From Aurantiacibacter spongiae (lineage in GTDB: Bacteria; Pseudomonadota; Alphaproteobacteria; Sphingomonadales; Sphingomonadaceae): a stretch of DNA of 64,000 bases. Location of the stretch: positions 1,116,001 through 1,180,000 of the forward strand of contig NZ_RPFZ01000001.1 in assembly GCF_003815535.1 (NCBI RefSeq), given 5' to 3'. The notes beneath the pieces are model-generated. The model was not told where the DNA came from. It saw only the letters and a program-made list of their open reading frames with translations, and did no database searches. Numbering within the stretch: position 1 is the first letter of the stretch; every line of letters begins with the position of its first letter. The position numbers and the translations under genes are program-made. This document shows, piece after piece, positions 33,132 through 42,528 of the stretch.

Positions 33132-34103
33132 TCATGTCCCGGCCCCCGCCGTCAGCCAATCGTCCAGCCGGGCGGCGATGGCGGCGAAGGGCGCGGCCTC
33201 CGGCCCGTCGCCGGCGGCGGGCGGGGTGCCGGCGTCGCTGGCCTCGCGAATCGCCATGGTCAGCGGCACGCGGCCGAGGAAGGGCACCCCCAGATCGCGC
33301 GCCGCATCCTGCGCGCCGCCTTCGCCGAAGGGATGGCTGGTCGCGCCGCATTCGGGACAGACGAAGCCGGCCATGTTCTCGACCAGGCCGGCCACCGGGA
33401 TGTCCGCCTGAGAAAACAGGTCGAGCGCGCGGGTCGCGTCGATCAGCGCGAGATCCTGCGGGGTGGAGACGACCACCGCGCCCGCCGGCCTGAACTTCTG
33501 CATCATGGTCAGCTGCACGTCCCCGGTGCCGGGCGGCAGATCGACCAGCAGCAACTCCGCATCGCCCCAGTCGGCATTCATCAGCTGGCCCAGCGCGTTG
33601 CCGACCATAGGCCCGCGCCAGGCGATCGCGCGGCCCTTTTCCACCAGCTGTCCCATCGAGACGAAGCACAGGCCATAGCGCGTCTCGTGCGGGATCAGCA
33701 CCTTGTCGCGCGCCTCCAGCCTGCTGTCTTCCTCCCCCATCAGCACCGACTGGCTGGGGCCGTAGATGTCGGCATCGACCAGCCCGACCCGGCGCCCGGC
33801 CCGCGCCAGCGCGACGGCGAGATTGGCGGTAAGCGTGGACTTGCCCACGCCCCCCTTGCCCGATCCGACGACGATCACCTGCCGCTGCGGCTTTTCTGCC
33901 ATCAGCGCGACGCGCACCGTATCCACCCCCTGCACCGTGCCGACCGCCGCTTGCAGCTCGCGTCGCAGCGGTTCGTGCGCCGTGCGCCCCAGGCCGCCGG
34001 CATCCACCACCAGCGTCACGGTTCCGTCCGCCACCCTGACCGAGCGCAGTCGCTCGCGAAATTCGGGCGGGACGGCTTCACGGATGTCGGCTTCGCTGCT
34101 CAT
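33132..34103 (-). CDS. mrp: Mrp/ApbC/Nbp35-family Fe-S cluster carrier ATPase
   Basis: The 323-residue protein has an N-terminal FSCA/DUF59-like part (residues 1-70) and a deviant Walker A GSGKGGVGKSTLTANLA, then DADIYGPSQ, VDLPPGTGDVQLT and the cluster-binding CxxC in ENMAGFVCPECG. Mrp proteins carry and transfer Fe-S clusters. It precedes the molybdopterin gene by ten bases on the same strand; such a pairing could help deliver cofactors, but this is only context. It is divergent from hflK. Confidence 0.92.
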   Translation of the reverse strand: MSSEADIREAVPPEFRERLRSVRVADGTVTLVVDAGGLGRTAHEPLRRELQAAVGTVQGVDTVRVALMAEKPQRQVIVVGSGKGGVGKSTLTANLAVALARAGRRVGLVDADIYGPSQSVLMGEEDSRLEARDKVLIPHETRYGLCFVSMGQLVEKGRAIAWRGPMVGNALGQLMNADWGDAELLLVDLPPGTGDVQLTMMQKFRPAGAVVVSTPQDLALIDATRALDLFSQADIPVAGLVENMAGFVCPECGATSHPFGEGGAQDAARDLGVPFLGRVPLTMAIREASDAGTPPAAGDGPEAAPFAAIAARLDDWLTAGAGT

Positions 34104-34196
34104 GGCTCGCCCTGCTAGCGATTGCGCGCGCGAAGGTCAGCATTTTTGCCCGTTTCCCCCCTGTTTTTTGCGCGCGCGCTTCCTATAGAGAAAGGC

Positions 34197-35381
34197 ATGG
34201 AACGACTGGGCGGGTTTTTTGACAGGATCGGGCTGGCGATGGCCGGCAAGCGCAATCCGTGGGGCAGGCCTTCGGGCAAGTCCGGCGATGGCGAGGATGA
34301 CGGCGATACGGGCGATACGCCCTCTGGCGAAACGCCGCGCGGGCCGCGCAATCCGTGGCTGCCCGGCAATGGCGTGGGCAACCGGGGCGAACGGCCCCGC
34401 CGCTCCGCCAGCATAGAGGATATCTTCAAGAACCGGGGACCGGAAGGTCCGCGTCGCACCGGCGGGCCCGGCGGCCCCAACTTCCGCCTTCCGCAGCGGC
34501 CCGGCGGCAAGAGCTGGTTTCCCGTCGCGATGGGGGCCATCGTCCTGCTGTGGCTCGCCGTCACCAGCGTGCATTTCGTGCAGCCGCGCGAACAGGGCAT
34601 CGTCATGTGGCTTGGCGGCAAGTATTCGCGCACCATGCAGCCGGGCACGAACTTCACCTTCCCCTGGCCGATCCAGACGGTCGACGTCACCAATGTGAGC
34701 GAGATCCGCCAGAATCAGATCGGCGAGGGCGGGGAGAACCTGATCCTCACCGGCGACCAGAACCTGGTCGACCTGTCCTATCTGGTGCGCTGGAACATCA
34801 AGGATTTGGTGCAATTCCGCTTCGAACTGGCGGAGCCGGAGGAGACGCTGAACGAGGTGGCGGAAGCCGCGATGCGGGCCGCCGTGGCCGAGACGCAGCT
34901 CGACACGATCCTGTCGGGCGCGGGACGCCAGCAGGTCGAACAGCGCGTGCGCAGCCGGATGCAGGAAATCCTCGACGCCTACGATGCCGGCATCGCCGTG
35001 CAGGGCGTGGAAATCGCGCGGACAGAGGCGCCGCAGCAGGTGATCGAGGCGTTCAACGACGTGCTCGCCGCGCGTCAGGATGCGGAGCGCAACCTGAACG
35101 ACGCGCGCCGCTATGAACAGCAGCTTCTCGCGCAGGCGCAGGGCGGTGCCGCCGAATTCGACAACATCTACGAGGAATACCGCCTCGCGCCCGAGGTTAC
35201 GCGGCGCAGGCTCTATTACGAAACCATGGAAAGCGTGCTGGCCGATACCGACAAGACGATCGTGGAAGCGGATGGCGTGACGCCGTACCTGCCGCTCCCG
35301 GAAGTGCAGCGGCGCGCACGGCGTGGCCAGGCGAACGGCGACGCCGCCGCCGTGCCCGCGCCGCCGGCGGGAGGCCAGTAG
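34197..35381 (+). CDS. hflK: HflK, SPFH-domain membrane protein
   Basis: HflK and HflC form a membrane complex that encloses and modulates the FtsH protease. The 394-residue protein has a Gly/Pro/Arg-rich cytoplasmic head (RGPRNPWLPGNG), a membrane helix (WFPVAMGAIVLLWLAVTSVHF, about residues 105-125, split) and an SPFH domain (PREQGIVMWLGGKY, NFTFPWPIQTVD, DLVQFRFE) with the coiled-coil tail QVIEAFNDVLAARQDAERN. The ATG at 34197 follows a GAGAAAGG element; the frame is open further upstream but without a start context. Confidence 0.92.
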   Translation: MERLGGFFDRIGLAMAGKRNPWGRPSGKSGDGEDDGDTGDTPSGETPRGPRNPWLPGNGVGNRGERPRRSASIEDIFKNRGPEGPRRTGGPGGPNFRLPQRPGGKSWFPVAMGAIVLLWLAVTSVHFVQPREQGIVMWLGGKYSRTMQPGTNFTFPWPIQTVDVTNVSEIRQNQIGEGGENLILTGDQNLVDLSYLVRWNIKDLVQFRFELAEPEETLNEVAEAAMRAAVAETQLDTILSGAGRQQVEQRVRSRMQEILDAYDAGIAVQGVEIARTEAPQQVIEAFNDVLAARQDAERNLNDARRYEQQLLAQAQGGAAEFDNIYEEYRLAPEVTRRRLYYETMESVLADTDKTIVEADGVTPYLPLPEVQRRARRGQANGDAAAVPAPPAGGQ

Positions 35382-35382
35382 C

Positions 35383-36219
35383 ATGTGGGAACGGCATAAA
35401 TTCTCGATCATCGCGGTCGTCGTGCTGGCGGTCGCGCTGCTCAGCTCGCTGGTCATCGTGCCGGAGACGCAGCAGGCGGTGAAGATCCGCACCGGCGAAC
35501 CGGTGGCGGTCATCAACCGCTTCGATCCCGACGAGCCCTACGGCTCGACCGGGGCGGGCCTGTGGTACCGCATCCCGCTGCTCGACCGGATCCAGTATGT
35601 CGACCGTCGCATCCTCGACCTCGACATGCGCGGAGAGACGGTGCTGTCGAACGATCAGCAGCGGCTGGAGGTGAACGCCTATGCGCGCTACCGCATCTTC
35701 GACCCCGTGCTGTTCGTGCAGCGCGCGGGTAGCGAGGACCAGCTGCGCAACCAGCTCGAACCCATCCTCACCTCCGTGCTGCGGCAGGAGCTGGGCCGGC
35801 GCACCTTCGCCAGCCTGCTGACACCCGAGCGCGGCAACGCGATGGAGAACATTCGCGACGCGCTCGACCGGCAGGCCCGGCAATACGGGGCGCAGGTGAT
35901 CGACGTGCGCATCAAGCGCGCCGACCTGCCGCAGGGCACGCCGTTGCAGGCCGCCTTCACCCGGATGGAATCGGATCGCCAAGAAGAGGCGGGCACGATC
36001 CGCGCCCGCGGAGAGCGCGATGCGCAGATCATCCGCGCCGAAGCCGAGGCGCAGGCGGCGCGGATCTTCGCCGATGCCTACAACAAGGATCCCGAATTCT
36101 ACGATTTCTACCGTGCCATGCAGAGCTATCGCCGCACCTTCGAGACGGGCGACGGACAAAGCTCGATCATCATGAGCCCGGACAACGAATATCTGCGCCA
36201 GTTCCGCGGCGGTCGCTGA
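35383..36219 (+). CDS. hflC: HflC, SPFH-domain membrane protein
   Basis: This 278-residue partner of HflK starts one base after the hflK stop. It has an N-terminal helix (FSIIAVVVLAVALLSSLVIV, residues 7-26), VPETQQAVKIRTGEPV, the SPFH core and the tail motif MESDRQEEAGTIRARGERDAQ (split around residue 200), typical of HflC, ending DNEYLRQFRGG. It acts in the inner membrane with the bulk in the periplasm. The order hflK-hflC-degP groups membrane and envelope proteolysis functions. Confidence 0.93.
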   Translation: MWERHKFSIIAVVVLAVALLSSLVIVPETQQAVKIRTGEPVAVINRFDPDEPYGSTGAGLWYRIPLLDRIQYVDRRILDLDMRGETVLSNDQQRLEVNAYARYRIFDPVLFVQRAGSEDQLRNQLEPILTSVLRQELGRRTFASLLTPERGNAMENIRDALDRQARQYGAQVIDVRIKRADLPQGTPLQAAFTRMESDRQEEAGTIRARGERDAQIIRAEAEAQAARIFADAYNKDPEFYDFYRAMQSYRRTFETGDGQSSIIMSPDNEYLRQFRGGR

Positions 36220-36278
36220 CGGTCTTCGGGAATGGCGCGAGAACCCGCGGAAAACCGCGGCCTGCGACAAACGATTAC

Positions 36279-36299
36279 AACTGTCGTTAAACGGCAGTT
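36279..36299. repeat. Operator-like inverted repeat upstream of degP
   Basis: The arms AACTGTCGTT and AACGGCAGTT are separated by one A and pair at 9 of 10 positions. The repeat lies 89 bp before the degP ATG and 60 bp after hflC. It could bind a regulator or form a hairpin; there is no T-run, so it is not a standard terminator. A CCGCGG-AAAA-CCGCGG hairpin sits at 36245-36260. Confidence 0.4.
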
Positions 36300-36387
36300 C
36301 AGCCGGTTGGGAGCAGGTCGCGGGCGCGGGGCGGAACCCAGTTCGCAGCCGATCATCCGTTGACTGCGTGAGACGTGACAAAAGGAC

Positions 36388-37935
36388 ATGAAGGACGTGA
36401 AGCCAGTGCGCTATTCCTACGGCATCACCTCGGCCCTGCTTGCCGGCGGGGCGGCCATCTCTCTGCTGACCGGATATCCGGCCGGCGCGCAGGTCGCGCA
36501 GAACGACGATCTGCAACTGAACGACGTCGTCCCGCGCGGCGGCGCGCCCGCCAGCTTCGCGGACCTGACCGCGGCGCTGCAGCCGGCGGTGGTCAACATC
36601 TCCACCCGGCAGTCGATCACGGTGGAGAACACCAATCCCTTCGCCGGCACTCCGTTCGAACGGTTCGGGCGCCAGCGCGGCGGCAGCGGTCCGCAAACGC
36701 GCGAGGCGCAGTCGCTGGGATCGGGCTTCATCGTCAGCGCGGATGGCTACGTCGTCACCAACAACCACGTCGTCAGCCCCGATGCGCGGGCCGAGCTGGA
36801 AGAGGTGACGGTGACGCTGCCCGACGGCACCGAATACCCGGCCGAACTGGTCGGCACCGATCCGCAGAGCGACCTCGCGGTGCTCAAGATCCAGCGCGGC
36901 ACGCCCTTCCCCTTCGTGCGCTTCGGCGATTCCAGCCAGGCGCGCGTGGGCGACTGGGTGATCGCCATCGGCAACCCGTTCGGCCTTGGCGGGACGGTGA
37001 CGAGCGGCATCGTCTCCGCCGTCTATCGCAACACCGGATCGGGCGGCGCGTATGACCGCTATCTGCAGACCGATGCCAGCATCAACCGCGGCAATTCGGG
37101 CGGCCCGCTGTTCGACATGCAGGGCAACGTCATCGGCATCAACAACGCCATCCTCTCGCCTTCGGGCGGCAGCGTGGGCATCGGCCTCGCCATCCCGGCG
37201 GAGGATGCCGCGCCGATCGTCAACAAGCTCATCAACGGCGAGGAAATCCTGCGCGGCTATCTGGGCGTGCAGATCCAGCCGGTGGACGAGGACATCGCCG
37301 AAGCCCTCGGCATTCCCGAGCGGCGCGGCGAACTGGTGCAGGGCGTGCAGCCCGGAGAGGCGGCGGAAAAGGCCGGCCTGCAACCGGGCGACGTGGTCCT
37401 GTCCGTCGACGGAGAGGACGTGACGCCCGACAGCACGCTGTCCTACATCGTCGCCAACATCGCGCCCGGCACGACCGTGCCCGTTACCTTCATTCGCAAC
37501 GGCGATCGCCGCCGGGTGAACGTGACCGTAGGTCGCCGCCCCAGCGAGGAGACGCTGGCGCAGCAGCAGATGTTCAACAACAACGACGAGGCCCAGAATG
37601 CCATGCCCGAGGCGCGCGAGAACGGCGTGCTGGAGGATACGCTGGGCGTATCCGCCGTGCCCGTCACGCCGCAGATCGCGCGTCAGCTGGGCGTCGCCGC
37701 CGATACGCAGGGTCTCGCCATCACCGGTGTCGACCCCAATTCCGACGCGGCGCGGCGCGGCCTGTCGCGCGGCGTCATCATCCTTGGCGCGAACGGTCGC
37801 GGGGTCGGCAGCGTGGAGGAACTGGAGGCGGTGATCGACAGCGCCCGCTCCGCCGGACGCGAGGCGGTCCTGCTGCGCGTGCAGGCGCGCGGCGTCTCGC
37901 CCACCAGCGTGCCGGTGCGACTGCTCGAGGATTAG
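36388..37935 (+). CDS. degP: Periplasmic serine protease DegP/HtrA
   Basis: The 515-residue protein begins with a signal peptide (about residues 1-35), then a trypsin-like domain with His in VTNNHVV, Asp in TDPQSDLAVLKI and Ser in NRGNSGGPLFD. Two PDZ domains follow (GYLGVQIQPVDEDIAEALGI and the second from LGVSAVPVTPQIARQLGV). DegP degrades or refolds damaged envelope proteins. The gene follows hflKC and ends at a strong terminator. The Do-type length and two PDZ domains distinguish it from DegS. Confidence 0.94.
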   Translation: MKDVKPVRYSYGITSALLAGGAAISLLTGYPAGAQVAQNDDLQLNDVVPRGGAPASFADLTAALQPAVVNISTRQSITVENTNPFAGTPFERFGRQRGGSGPQTREAQSLGSGFIVSADGYVVTNNHVVSPDARAELEEVTVTLPDGTEYPAELVGTDPQSDLAVLKIQRGTPFPFVRFGDSSQARVGDWVIAIGNPFGLGGTVTSGIVSAVYRNTGSGGAYDRYLQTDASINRGNSGGPLFDMQGNVIGINNAILSPSGGSVGIGLAIPAEDAAPIVNKLINGEEILRGYLGVQIQPVDEDIAEALGIPERRGELVQGVQPGEAAEKAGLQPGDVVLSVDGEDVTPDSTLSYIVANIAPGTTVPVTFIRNGDRRRVNVTVGRRPSEETLAQQQMFNNNDEAQNAMPEARENGVLEDTLGVSAVPVTPQIARQLGVAADTQGLAITGVDPNSDAARRGLSRGVIILGANGRGVGSVEELEAVIDSARSAGREAVLLRVQARGVSPTSVPVRLLED

Positions 37936-37960
37936 GTCACACCCTGCGCTCGACGCGAAC

Positions 37961-37994
37961 GGGCCGCTCCGGGATGACCGGGGCGGCCCTTTTC
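37961..37994 (+). terminator. Rho-independent terminator after degP
   Basis: GGGCCGCTCCGG pairs with CCGGGGCGGCCC with one mismatch around a GATGA loop, followed by TTTT. It separates degP from the convergent PBP gene and may serve degP mainly. Confidence 0.75.
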
Positions 37995-38007
37995 GCATGC
38001 GGCGCGG

Positions 38008-40245
38008 CTAACGGTCGCGGCGGTCGATGTAGCGCTCGCCCGGCCGGCGCTGCGGCGCGGGCTCGTCGGGCGGCAGGCGCTGGCCGGTGGCGCGTTCGAG
38101 GAAGTCGTCGCTCGCCGCCTGCGGCGCGTCCTGCCGGGGCACCGGCTGCGGCGTCCCGCGCGAGGGCTGCCCCGGTTGCGCTCCGCCGGGCTGCGCCGGC
38201 CCGCCGCGCGGATCGAGCGGATCGCGGTTGTCGCGCCGCGTGCCGGGCCGTTCGCCCTCGACATCGAAGGGTTCGCTGCGTTCGCCCTGCGGCCCGCCCG
38301 GTTCGACCAGATTGCCCTGATCGTCGATGTAGTAATAGTAGTCGTCATCGTCGAACAGGTACTGGTCGTCGGGCTCGAGCTGCCATTCGGGCAGCTTGAG
38401 GTCGGTGTCGAACTCCTCCACCGGCCTCTCGCGCACGGCGTAGCGCATGTAGGCGGCGAAGGCCCGCGCGGGCGCGGTGCCGCCCTGCAGACCAGACACC
38501 GCCTTGTTGTCGTCGCGCCCCATCCACACTCCGGTGGTGATGCCGCTGGAAAAGCCGACGAAATAGCCGTCGCGATTGGTGTTGGTGGTACCCGTCTTGC
38601 CCGCCACCGGCCGGCCGATATCGGCGGCCTTGCCGGTGCCGGTGGCGACCGCCGTCTGCAGCAGGTCGGTGATGCCGGCGGCGACGTAGTCGGGCACCAG
38701 CGTGTAGGCGCGCTGGTTCTCGTGCCGGTAGAGCACTTCGCCGTCGGCGGTTTCCACCCGCGTGATGCCATAGGGTTCGACCGACTGCCCGCCCGCCGAC
38801 ACGGCGGCGAAGGCGCGGGTCATGTCGATCAGCCGCACCTCGCTCGATCCCAGAACCATCGCCGGATAGGTGGAAATGGGCGTGCTGATGCCGAAGCGGC
38901 GCGCCATGCTGGCGACGTTGGAGAAGCCGACTTCGTTGCCGAGCTGCGCCGCGACCGAGTTCTTGGAATAGGCGAATGCCGTGCGCACGTCGATCTGGCC
39001 GGCATAGGAGCCGCCCGAATTGCGCGGGCTCCAGCCGTTGATCGTCACGGGCACGTCTTGCACCGCGTCGTCGGGCGTGTAGCCCGCCTCGAGCGCGGCG
39101 AGGTAGACGAACAGCTTCCAGGCGGAGCCGGGCTGGCGCATCGCGTCGGTCGCCCGGTTGTAATTGCTGGTGACGTAATCGGTGCCGCCCACCAGCGCCA
39201 GGATCGCCCCGTCGCGATCCAGGCTGACGAGCGCACCCTGGGCGTCGCCCGGCACGTTGGACTTGATCGCCGCGGTCGCCGCGCGCTGCATGCCGATGTC
39301 GATGGTCGTCCACACCTCGATCGGTTCGAAGGTGGAATTTGGCAGCAGCAGATCGAGCTGCGGCAGCGCCCAGTCGGTGAAGTAGCGGATCGAGTTCTGC
39401 CCGTCCTGCTGGGCGAGCTTGACCGCATCGACATTCACCTGGCGCGCGGTGGCTGGGTCGAGATCGCCATATTTCACCATCTGATCCACCACCACGTTCG
39501 CGCGGCCGACGGCCGCGTCGATATCGGCGGTGGGGGAATAGCGACTGGGCGCCTTCACCAGGCCTGCGATGATCGCCGCCTCTTCCAGGCTCAGCGTGCG
39601 CGCCGAGTGGCTGAAGAACTTGCGACTGGCGGAATCCACGCCGTAGGCGCCGCCGCCGAAATAGACCTTGTTGAGGTAGAGCTCGAGGATTTCCTGCTTC
39701 GAGAACTTCCATTCCAGCGCCATCGCCAGAACCGCCTCGCGCAGCTTGCGGTCGACGGTGCGGTTGGAATTGAGGAAAATGTTGCGCGCCAGCTGCTGCG
39801 TGATGGTGGAGGTGGCGGATACCTGCCGGTCCTCGTTCAGCGCGTTCCATACCGCGCGCATCAGGCCGGCGGGGTCGATGCCGAAATGCGAATTGAAGCG
39901 GTGGTCCTCGACCGAGACCATAGCGTGCTTCATCACCTCGGGAATCTCGTCTGCGGTCAGCCATTCGCCGTAGCTCGGCCCGAGTTCCACGATCTGCGTG
40001 CCATCGCGCGCGCGCACCAGGATCGTCTGCCCGTGCTGGCTCTGCCGCAGGGCGGAATAGGAGGGCATGTTGCGCGCGGCGAAATAGACCGCGGTGGTCA
40101 GGCCGATCGCTGCCAGGATCGCGGCGACGACCCCGGCGATGAACAGCCGCTTCGTCCAGCGCCACAGACCGGCTCCGAAGCCGCCCGGCCGCTCGCTCTT
40201 CTTTGCCTTACGTTTTGAGGAGCGCGAGCCCCGCCGTCTGGCCAT
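38008..40245 (-). CDS. mrcA: Class A penicillin-binding protein 1A (glycosyltransferase/transpeptidase)
   Basis: The 745-residue enzyme polymerises and cross-links peptidoglycan. A basic cytoplasmic head and a membrane helix (about residues 32-54) precede the glycosyltransferase domain (VSVEDHRFNSHFGID with the catalytic Glu; TSTITQQLARN; ELYLNKVYFG). The transpeptidase domain has SxxK in QPGSAWKLF, SxN in YSKNSVA and GKTGTTN. The C-terminal 130 residues are disordered and charged, with DDDDYYYY and Pro/Arg/Gly-rich stretches. The gene is convergent with degP. Symbol by family (PBP1A). Confidence 0.92.
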   Translation of the reverse strand: MARRRGSRSSKRKAKKSERPGGFGAGLWRWTKRLFIAGVVAAILAAIGLTTAVYFAARNMPSYSALRQSQHGQTILVRARDGTQIVELGPSYGEWLTADEIPEVMKHAMVSVEDHRFNSHFGIDPAGLMRAVWNALNEDRQVSATSTITQQLARNIFLNSNRTVDRKLREAVLAMALEWKFSKQEILELYLNKVYFGGGAYGVDSASRKFFSHSARTLSLEEAAIIAGLVKAPSRYSPTADIDAAVGRANVVVDQMVKYGDLDPATARQVNVDAVKLAQQDGQNSIRYFTDWALPQLDLLLPNSTFEPIEVWTTIDIGMQRAATAAIKSNVPGDAQGALVSLDRDGAILALVGGTDYVTSNYNRATDAMRQPGSAWKLFVYLAALEAGYTPDDAVQDVPVTINGWSPRNSGGSYAGQIDVRTAFAYSKNSVAAQLGNEVGFSNVASMARRFGISTPISTYPAMVLGSSEVRLIDMTRAFAAVSAGGQSVEPYGITRVETADGEVLYRHENQRAYTLVPDYVAAGITDLLQTAVATGTGKAADIGRPVAGKTGTTNTNRDGYFVGFSSGITTGVWMGRDDNKAVSGLQGGTAPARAFAAYMRYAVRERPVEEFDTDLKLPEWQLEPDDQYLFDDDDYYYYIDDQGNLVEPGGPQGERSEPFDVEGERPGTRRDNRDPLDPRGGPAQPGGAQPGQPSRGTPQPVPRQDAPQAASDDFLERATGQRLPPDEPAPQRRPGERYIDRRDR

Positions 40246-40349
40246 CTAACCTGTCAATCCCGATTGCGTGCGCGCCAGCGCACCGTTCCCCACTCGCAAG
40301 CGCGTCTACATAGGGCAAGCGTAATCCGGAATGAACAGGGCAGGCGCGG

Positions 40350-40757
40350 TCAATCGTCCGATTTGTCTTGCGGCTCGAAATCGAGGCTGGCGGAATTGAT
40401 GCAGTAGCGCAGCCCGTCCGGACCGGGTCCGTCGGGAAACACGTGCCCCAGATGGCTGGCGCAATTGGCGCAGACGACTTCGGTGCGCGTCATGCCGTGC
40501 GAGCGGTCCTCGTGCGTGTCGACCGCGTCGCCATCGGCCGGCGCGGTGAAGCTGGGCCAGCCCGAGCCGCTGTCGTACTTGTCCTCGCTCTCGAACACCG
40601 GCTGGCCGCAGGCGGCGCACCTGTATTCGCCCGCCTCCTTGTTCTTCTCGTACTTGCCAGTGAAGGCGCGTTCGGTGCCCCCCTCGCGCAGGACATGATA
40701 CTGCTCGGGCGTCAGGCGTTCGCGCCACTGCGCTTCGGTCATCTCGATCTTGGGCAT
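40350..40757 (-). CDS. msrB: Peptide methionine-R-sulfoxide reductase MsrB
   Basis: This 135-residue enzyme reduces methionine-R-sulfoxide. It has two CxxC pairs for zinc ([11 protein letters not shown] and [11 protein letters not shown]), the SGSGWPSF substrate region, and the catalytic Cys in RYCINSASL. It is cytoplasmic, with GAGGAGA upstream of the start. The paired function with msrA suggests defence against oxidative damage. Confidence 0.94.
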   Translation of the reverse strand: MPKIEMTEAQWRERLTPEQYHVLREGGTERAFTGKYEKNKEAGEYRCAACGQPVFESEDKYDSGSGWPSFTAPADGDAVDTHEDRSHGMTRTEVVCANCASHLGHVFPDGPGPDGLRYCINSASLDFEPQDKSDD

Positions 40758-41070
40758 GGTTTTCTCCTCGAAGCCCCGGCGACGGCATCCGCCGCCCTGG
40801 CTGTCCTCGCCTGTATCCCGTCGTTCCGGCTTCGCCGTTACTGCGGGGCGGCTGCGGGCGCGCCGTCGCGCATGCGATCGCTTGGCGCCCGAACTCGCTC
40901 AGGCCATTGATGCTGCCAGAATATCGGAATGGCGGCCGCGTTCCGCAAGTCCGCGCCCGGCGTCGAAAAGATCGGCGCGATCCGTCAGCGTGTCGTTGCA
41001 AAACAGGTCCGCGGCCACCGGATCGCACGGGCGACGGCCCGCGGACCGGGACGAAAGAGCGAAAGACGAC
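40758..41070. other. Intergenic interval between msrB and the GST gene
   Basis: This 313-bp stretch shows no frame with a start site, known motif or good length on either strand. It contains the msrB ribosome site near 40758-40772 and otherwise GC-rich sequence without a clear hairpin. I see nothing more in it. Confidence 0.6.
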
Positions 41071-41742
41071 CTACGCGTTCACGTCGGCATAATGCCGGGG
41101 AGCGGGGATGCCTTCCATCTTCTGCTTGAGCAGCGGCGCGAAGCTGGGCCGGCTTTTCAGCACGCGATACCAGCCATGCGCCTGTTCGTGGCCCGACCAG
41201 TCGATCCCGCCGAGGTAATCGGCCACCGAGATCTGCGCGGCGGCGGCAAAATCGGCGAGGCTCAACTGCGCGCCCGCCAGCCAGCGGCGGTTGTCGATCA
41301 GCCAGTCGACATAATCGAGATGCTCGTGCGCCAGCCGCATGGCGTCGCGCAGCGTGCGGCTGTCGGGCGACTGGCGCGCGATGAGGCGCTTCTTCATCTT
41401 TTCCTGCAGCAAAGGCCCGGTAACGTCGGCAAAGAAGCACTCGTCGAACAGCGCCACCAGCCGGCGGATTTCCGCGCGCGCGGCGGCGCTGCCGAGGATC
41501 AGCGGCGCGGCGGCCTCGGTTTCCTCGAAATATTCGCAGATCGCCTGGCTGTCGACCAGCACGCGCTGCTTGTCCCGATCATGCAGGACGGGCGTGCGGC
41601 CGGCGGGATTGAGTTCCTGAAAGGTGTCGGGAGCGTTCCAGGGATAGACCCTGACGAGTTCGAACTGCACCTTCTTCTCGCTCATGGCGAGCTGGACCTT
41701 GCGGCTGAAGGGACAGAGCGGGAAGTGATAGAGATGCCACAT
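41071..41742 (-). CDS. Glutathione S-transferase
   Basis: The 223-residue protein has the thioredoxin-like GST N-terminal domain (LYHFPLCPFSRKVQLAM, with CPFS at the active-site position; NPAGRTPVLHD; DSQAICEYFEE) and an all-helical C-terminal domain (LSLADFAAAAQISVADYLGG). The CPxS motif resembles glutaredoxin/omega-like GSTs that use Cys. The substrate is not evident. It lies between the msrB gene and a small secreted protein gene on the same strand, without overlap. Confidence 0.9.
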   Translation of the reverse strand: MWHLYHFPLCPFSRKVQLAMSEKKVQFELVRVYPWNAPDTFQELNPAGRTPVLHDRDKQRVLVDSQAICEYFEETEAAAPLILGSAAARAEIRRLVALFDECFFADVTGPLLQEKMKKRLIARQSPDSRTLRDAMRLAHEHLDYVDWLIDNRRWLAGAQLSLADFAAAAQISVADYLGGIDWSGHEQAHGWYRVLKSRPSFAPLLKQKMEGIPAPRHYADVNA

Positions 41743-41804
41743 GTTGCATCGGCGTCAATGCCTCAGCCCGGGCTTCGGGTCCAGCCGGGCGCGGGTCGCC
41801 GTCG

Positions 41805-42212
41805 CTATTGCCTGTCGATATCGGGCGCCAGCAGGCCCATGCAGGCGGGCATCACCTGCGCCAGCGTGTCGCCGCGCGCCAGATCGCGCGCCTCGGCGGC
41901 AAGCTCGGCAGCGATTTGTTCGCGGGTAAGGCCCGCCTCGTCCATCACCCGCGCCGCCGAACGCACGAAGAAATCGCGTCCGCGCGGACCGGGATCGGGC
42001 AGGCGCGCCGCCGCGCCCTCGCCCGACTGCCGGCGCGCGTGGGCAAGCGCGAAAGCCGCCGAACATCGCATCAGCATGCGCTGTTCCAGCGATATTTGCG
42101 AGCGCCCTGATGATTGTCCGGCCACAGGCGGCGGAGCGGCTTGCGCGAGGGCGGGTGCGGCAGACGCGGCGAGCGTGGCGGACAGGGCGAGCATGGCGGA
42201 CGGTCGGATCAT
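41805..42212 (-). CDS. Small secreted hypothetical protein
   Basis: This 135-residue protein starts with a signal peptide (MIRPSAMLALSATLAASAAPALAQ). The mature part is helical with two cysteines (LMRCSAAFALAHARR and VMPACMGLLAPD), which may form a disulfide. I do not recognise a domain. The ATG at 42212 is the only start giving a signal peptide; the open frame extends upstream only as a shadow of the autotransporter gene. Confidence 0.7.
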   Translation of the reverse strand: MIRPSAMLALSATLAASAAPALAQAAPPPVAGQSSGRSQISLEQRMLMRCSAAFALAHARRQSGEGAAARLPDPGPRGRDFFVRSAARVMDEAGLTREQIAAELAAEARDLARGDTLAQVMPACMGLLAPDIDRQ

Positions 42213-42528
42213 CGCAACACCGGTGTGCGCGCCGCGATGAACCCGGCCTGATCTCCCGCCCCTGCCTATGATCGGAAACCTTTGTTGCAAGTGACTTAGA
42301 ACAAGCCCCGCCAGCGATTTAATTTGCTTTTGGATGGTGCCGAATTGCGATTTCGTGCGTATGGTGTCTGTCTCCCCAGGGGGGATAACGCCGCGGATGA
42401 GGGTCCGTTCGAGTTCGGGAGAGGGATTTGCCAAGCTTCGCAAGACAGCTTTCGCACACTTTTCTTCGCGTGTTCTCGCGCTCTTCGTTTCCGGCATTTC
42501 TGGTCCACACATCAGGAAGGACATGAGG
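42213..42528. other. Upstream region of the YadA-like gene
   Basis: The 316-bp region between the divergent genes contains no supported gene. An AT-richer stretch (about 42285-42335, including GATTTAATTTGCTTTTGG) is a likely promoter area, followed by a small hairpin CTCCCC-AGGGGGG near 42372. The leader of the autotransporter mRNA may therefore be long. The ribosome site AGGAAGG is at 42514-42520. Confidence 0.5.

Noticed and set aside
34137-35516. 459-codon minus frame over hflK and hflC
   Set aside because: It is antisense to two genes with clear SPFH domains and has no motif of its own.
36333-36365. EcfG (GGAAC ... CGTT) promoter before degP
   Set aside because: The two elements are about 20 bp apart instead of 16-17, and GGAAC occurs by chance in GC-rich DNA.
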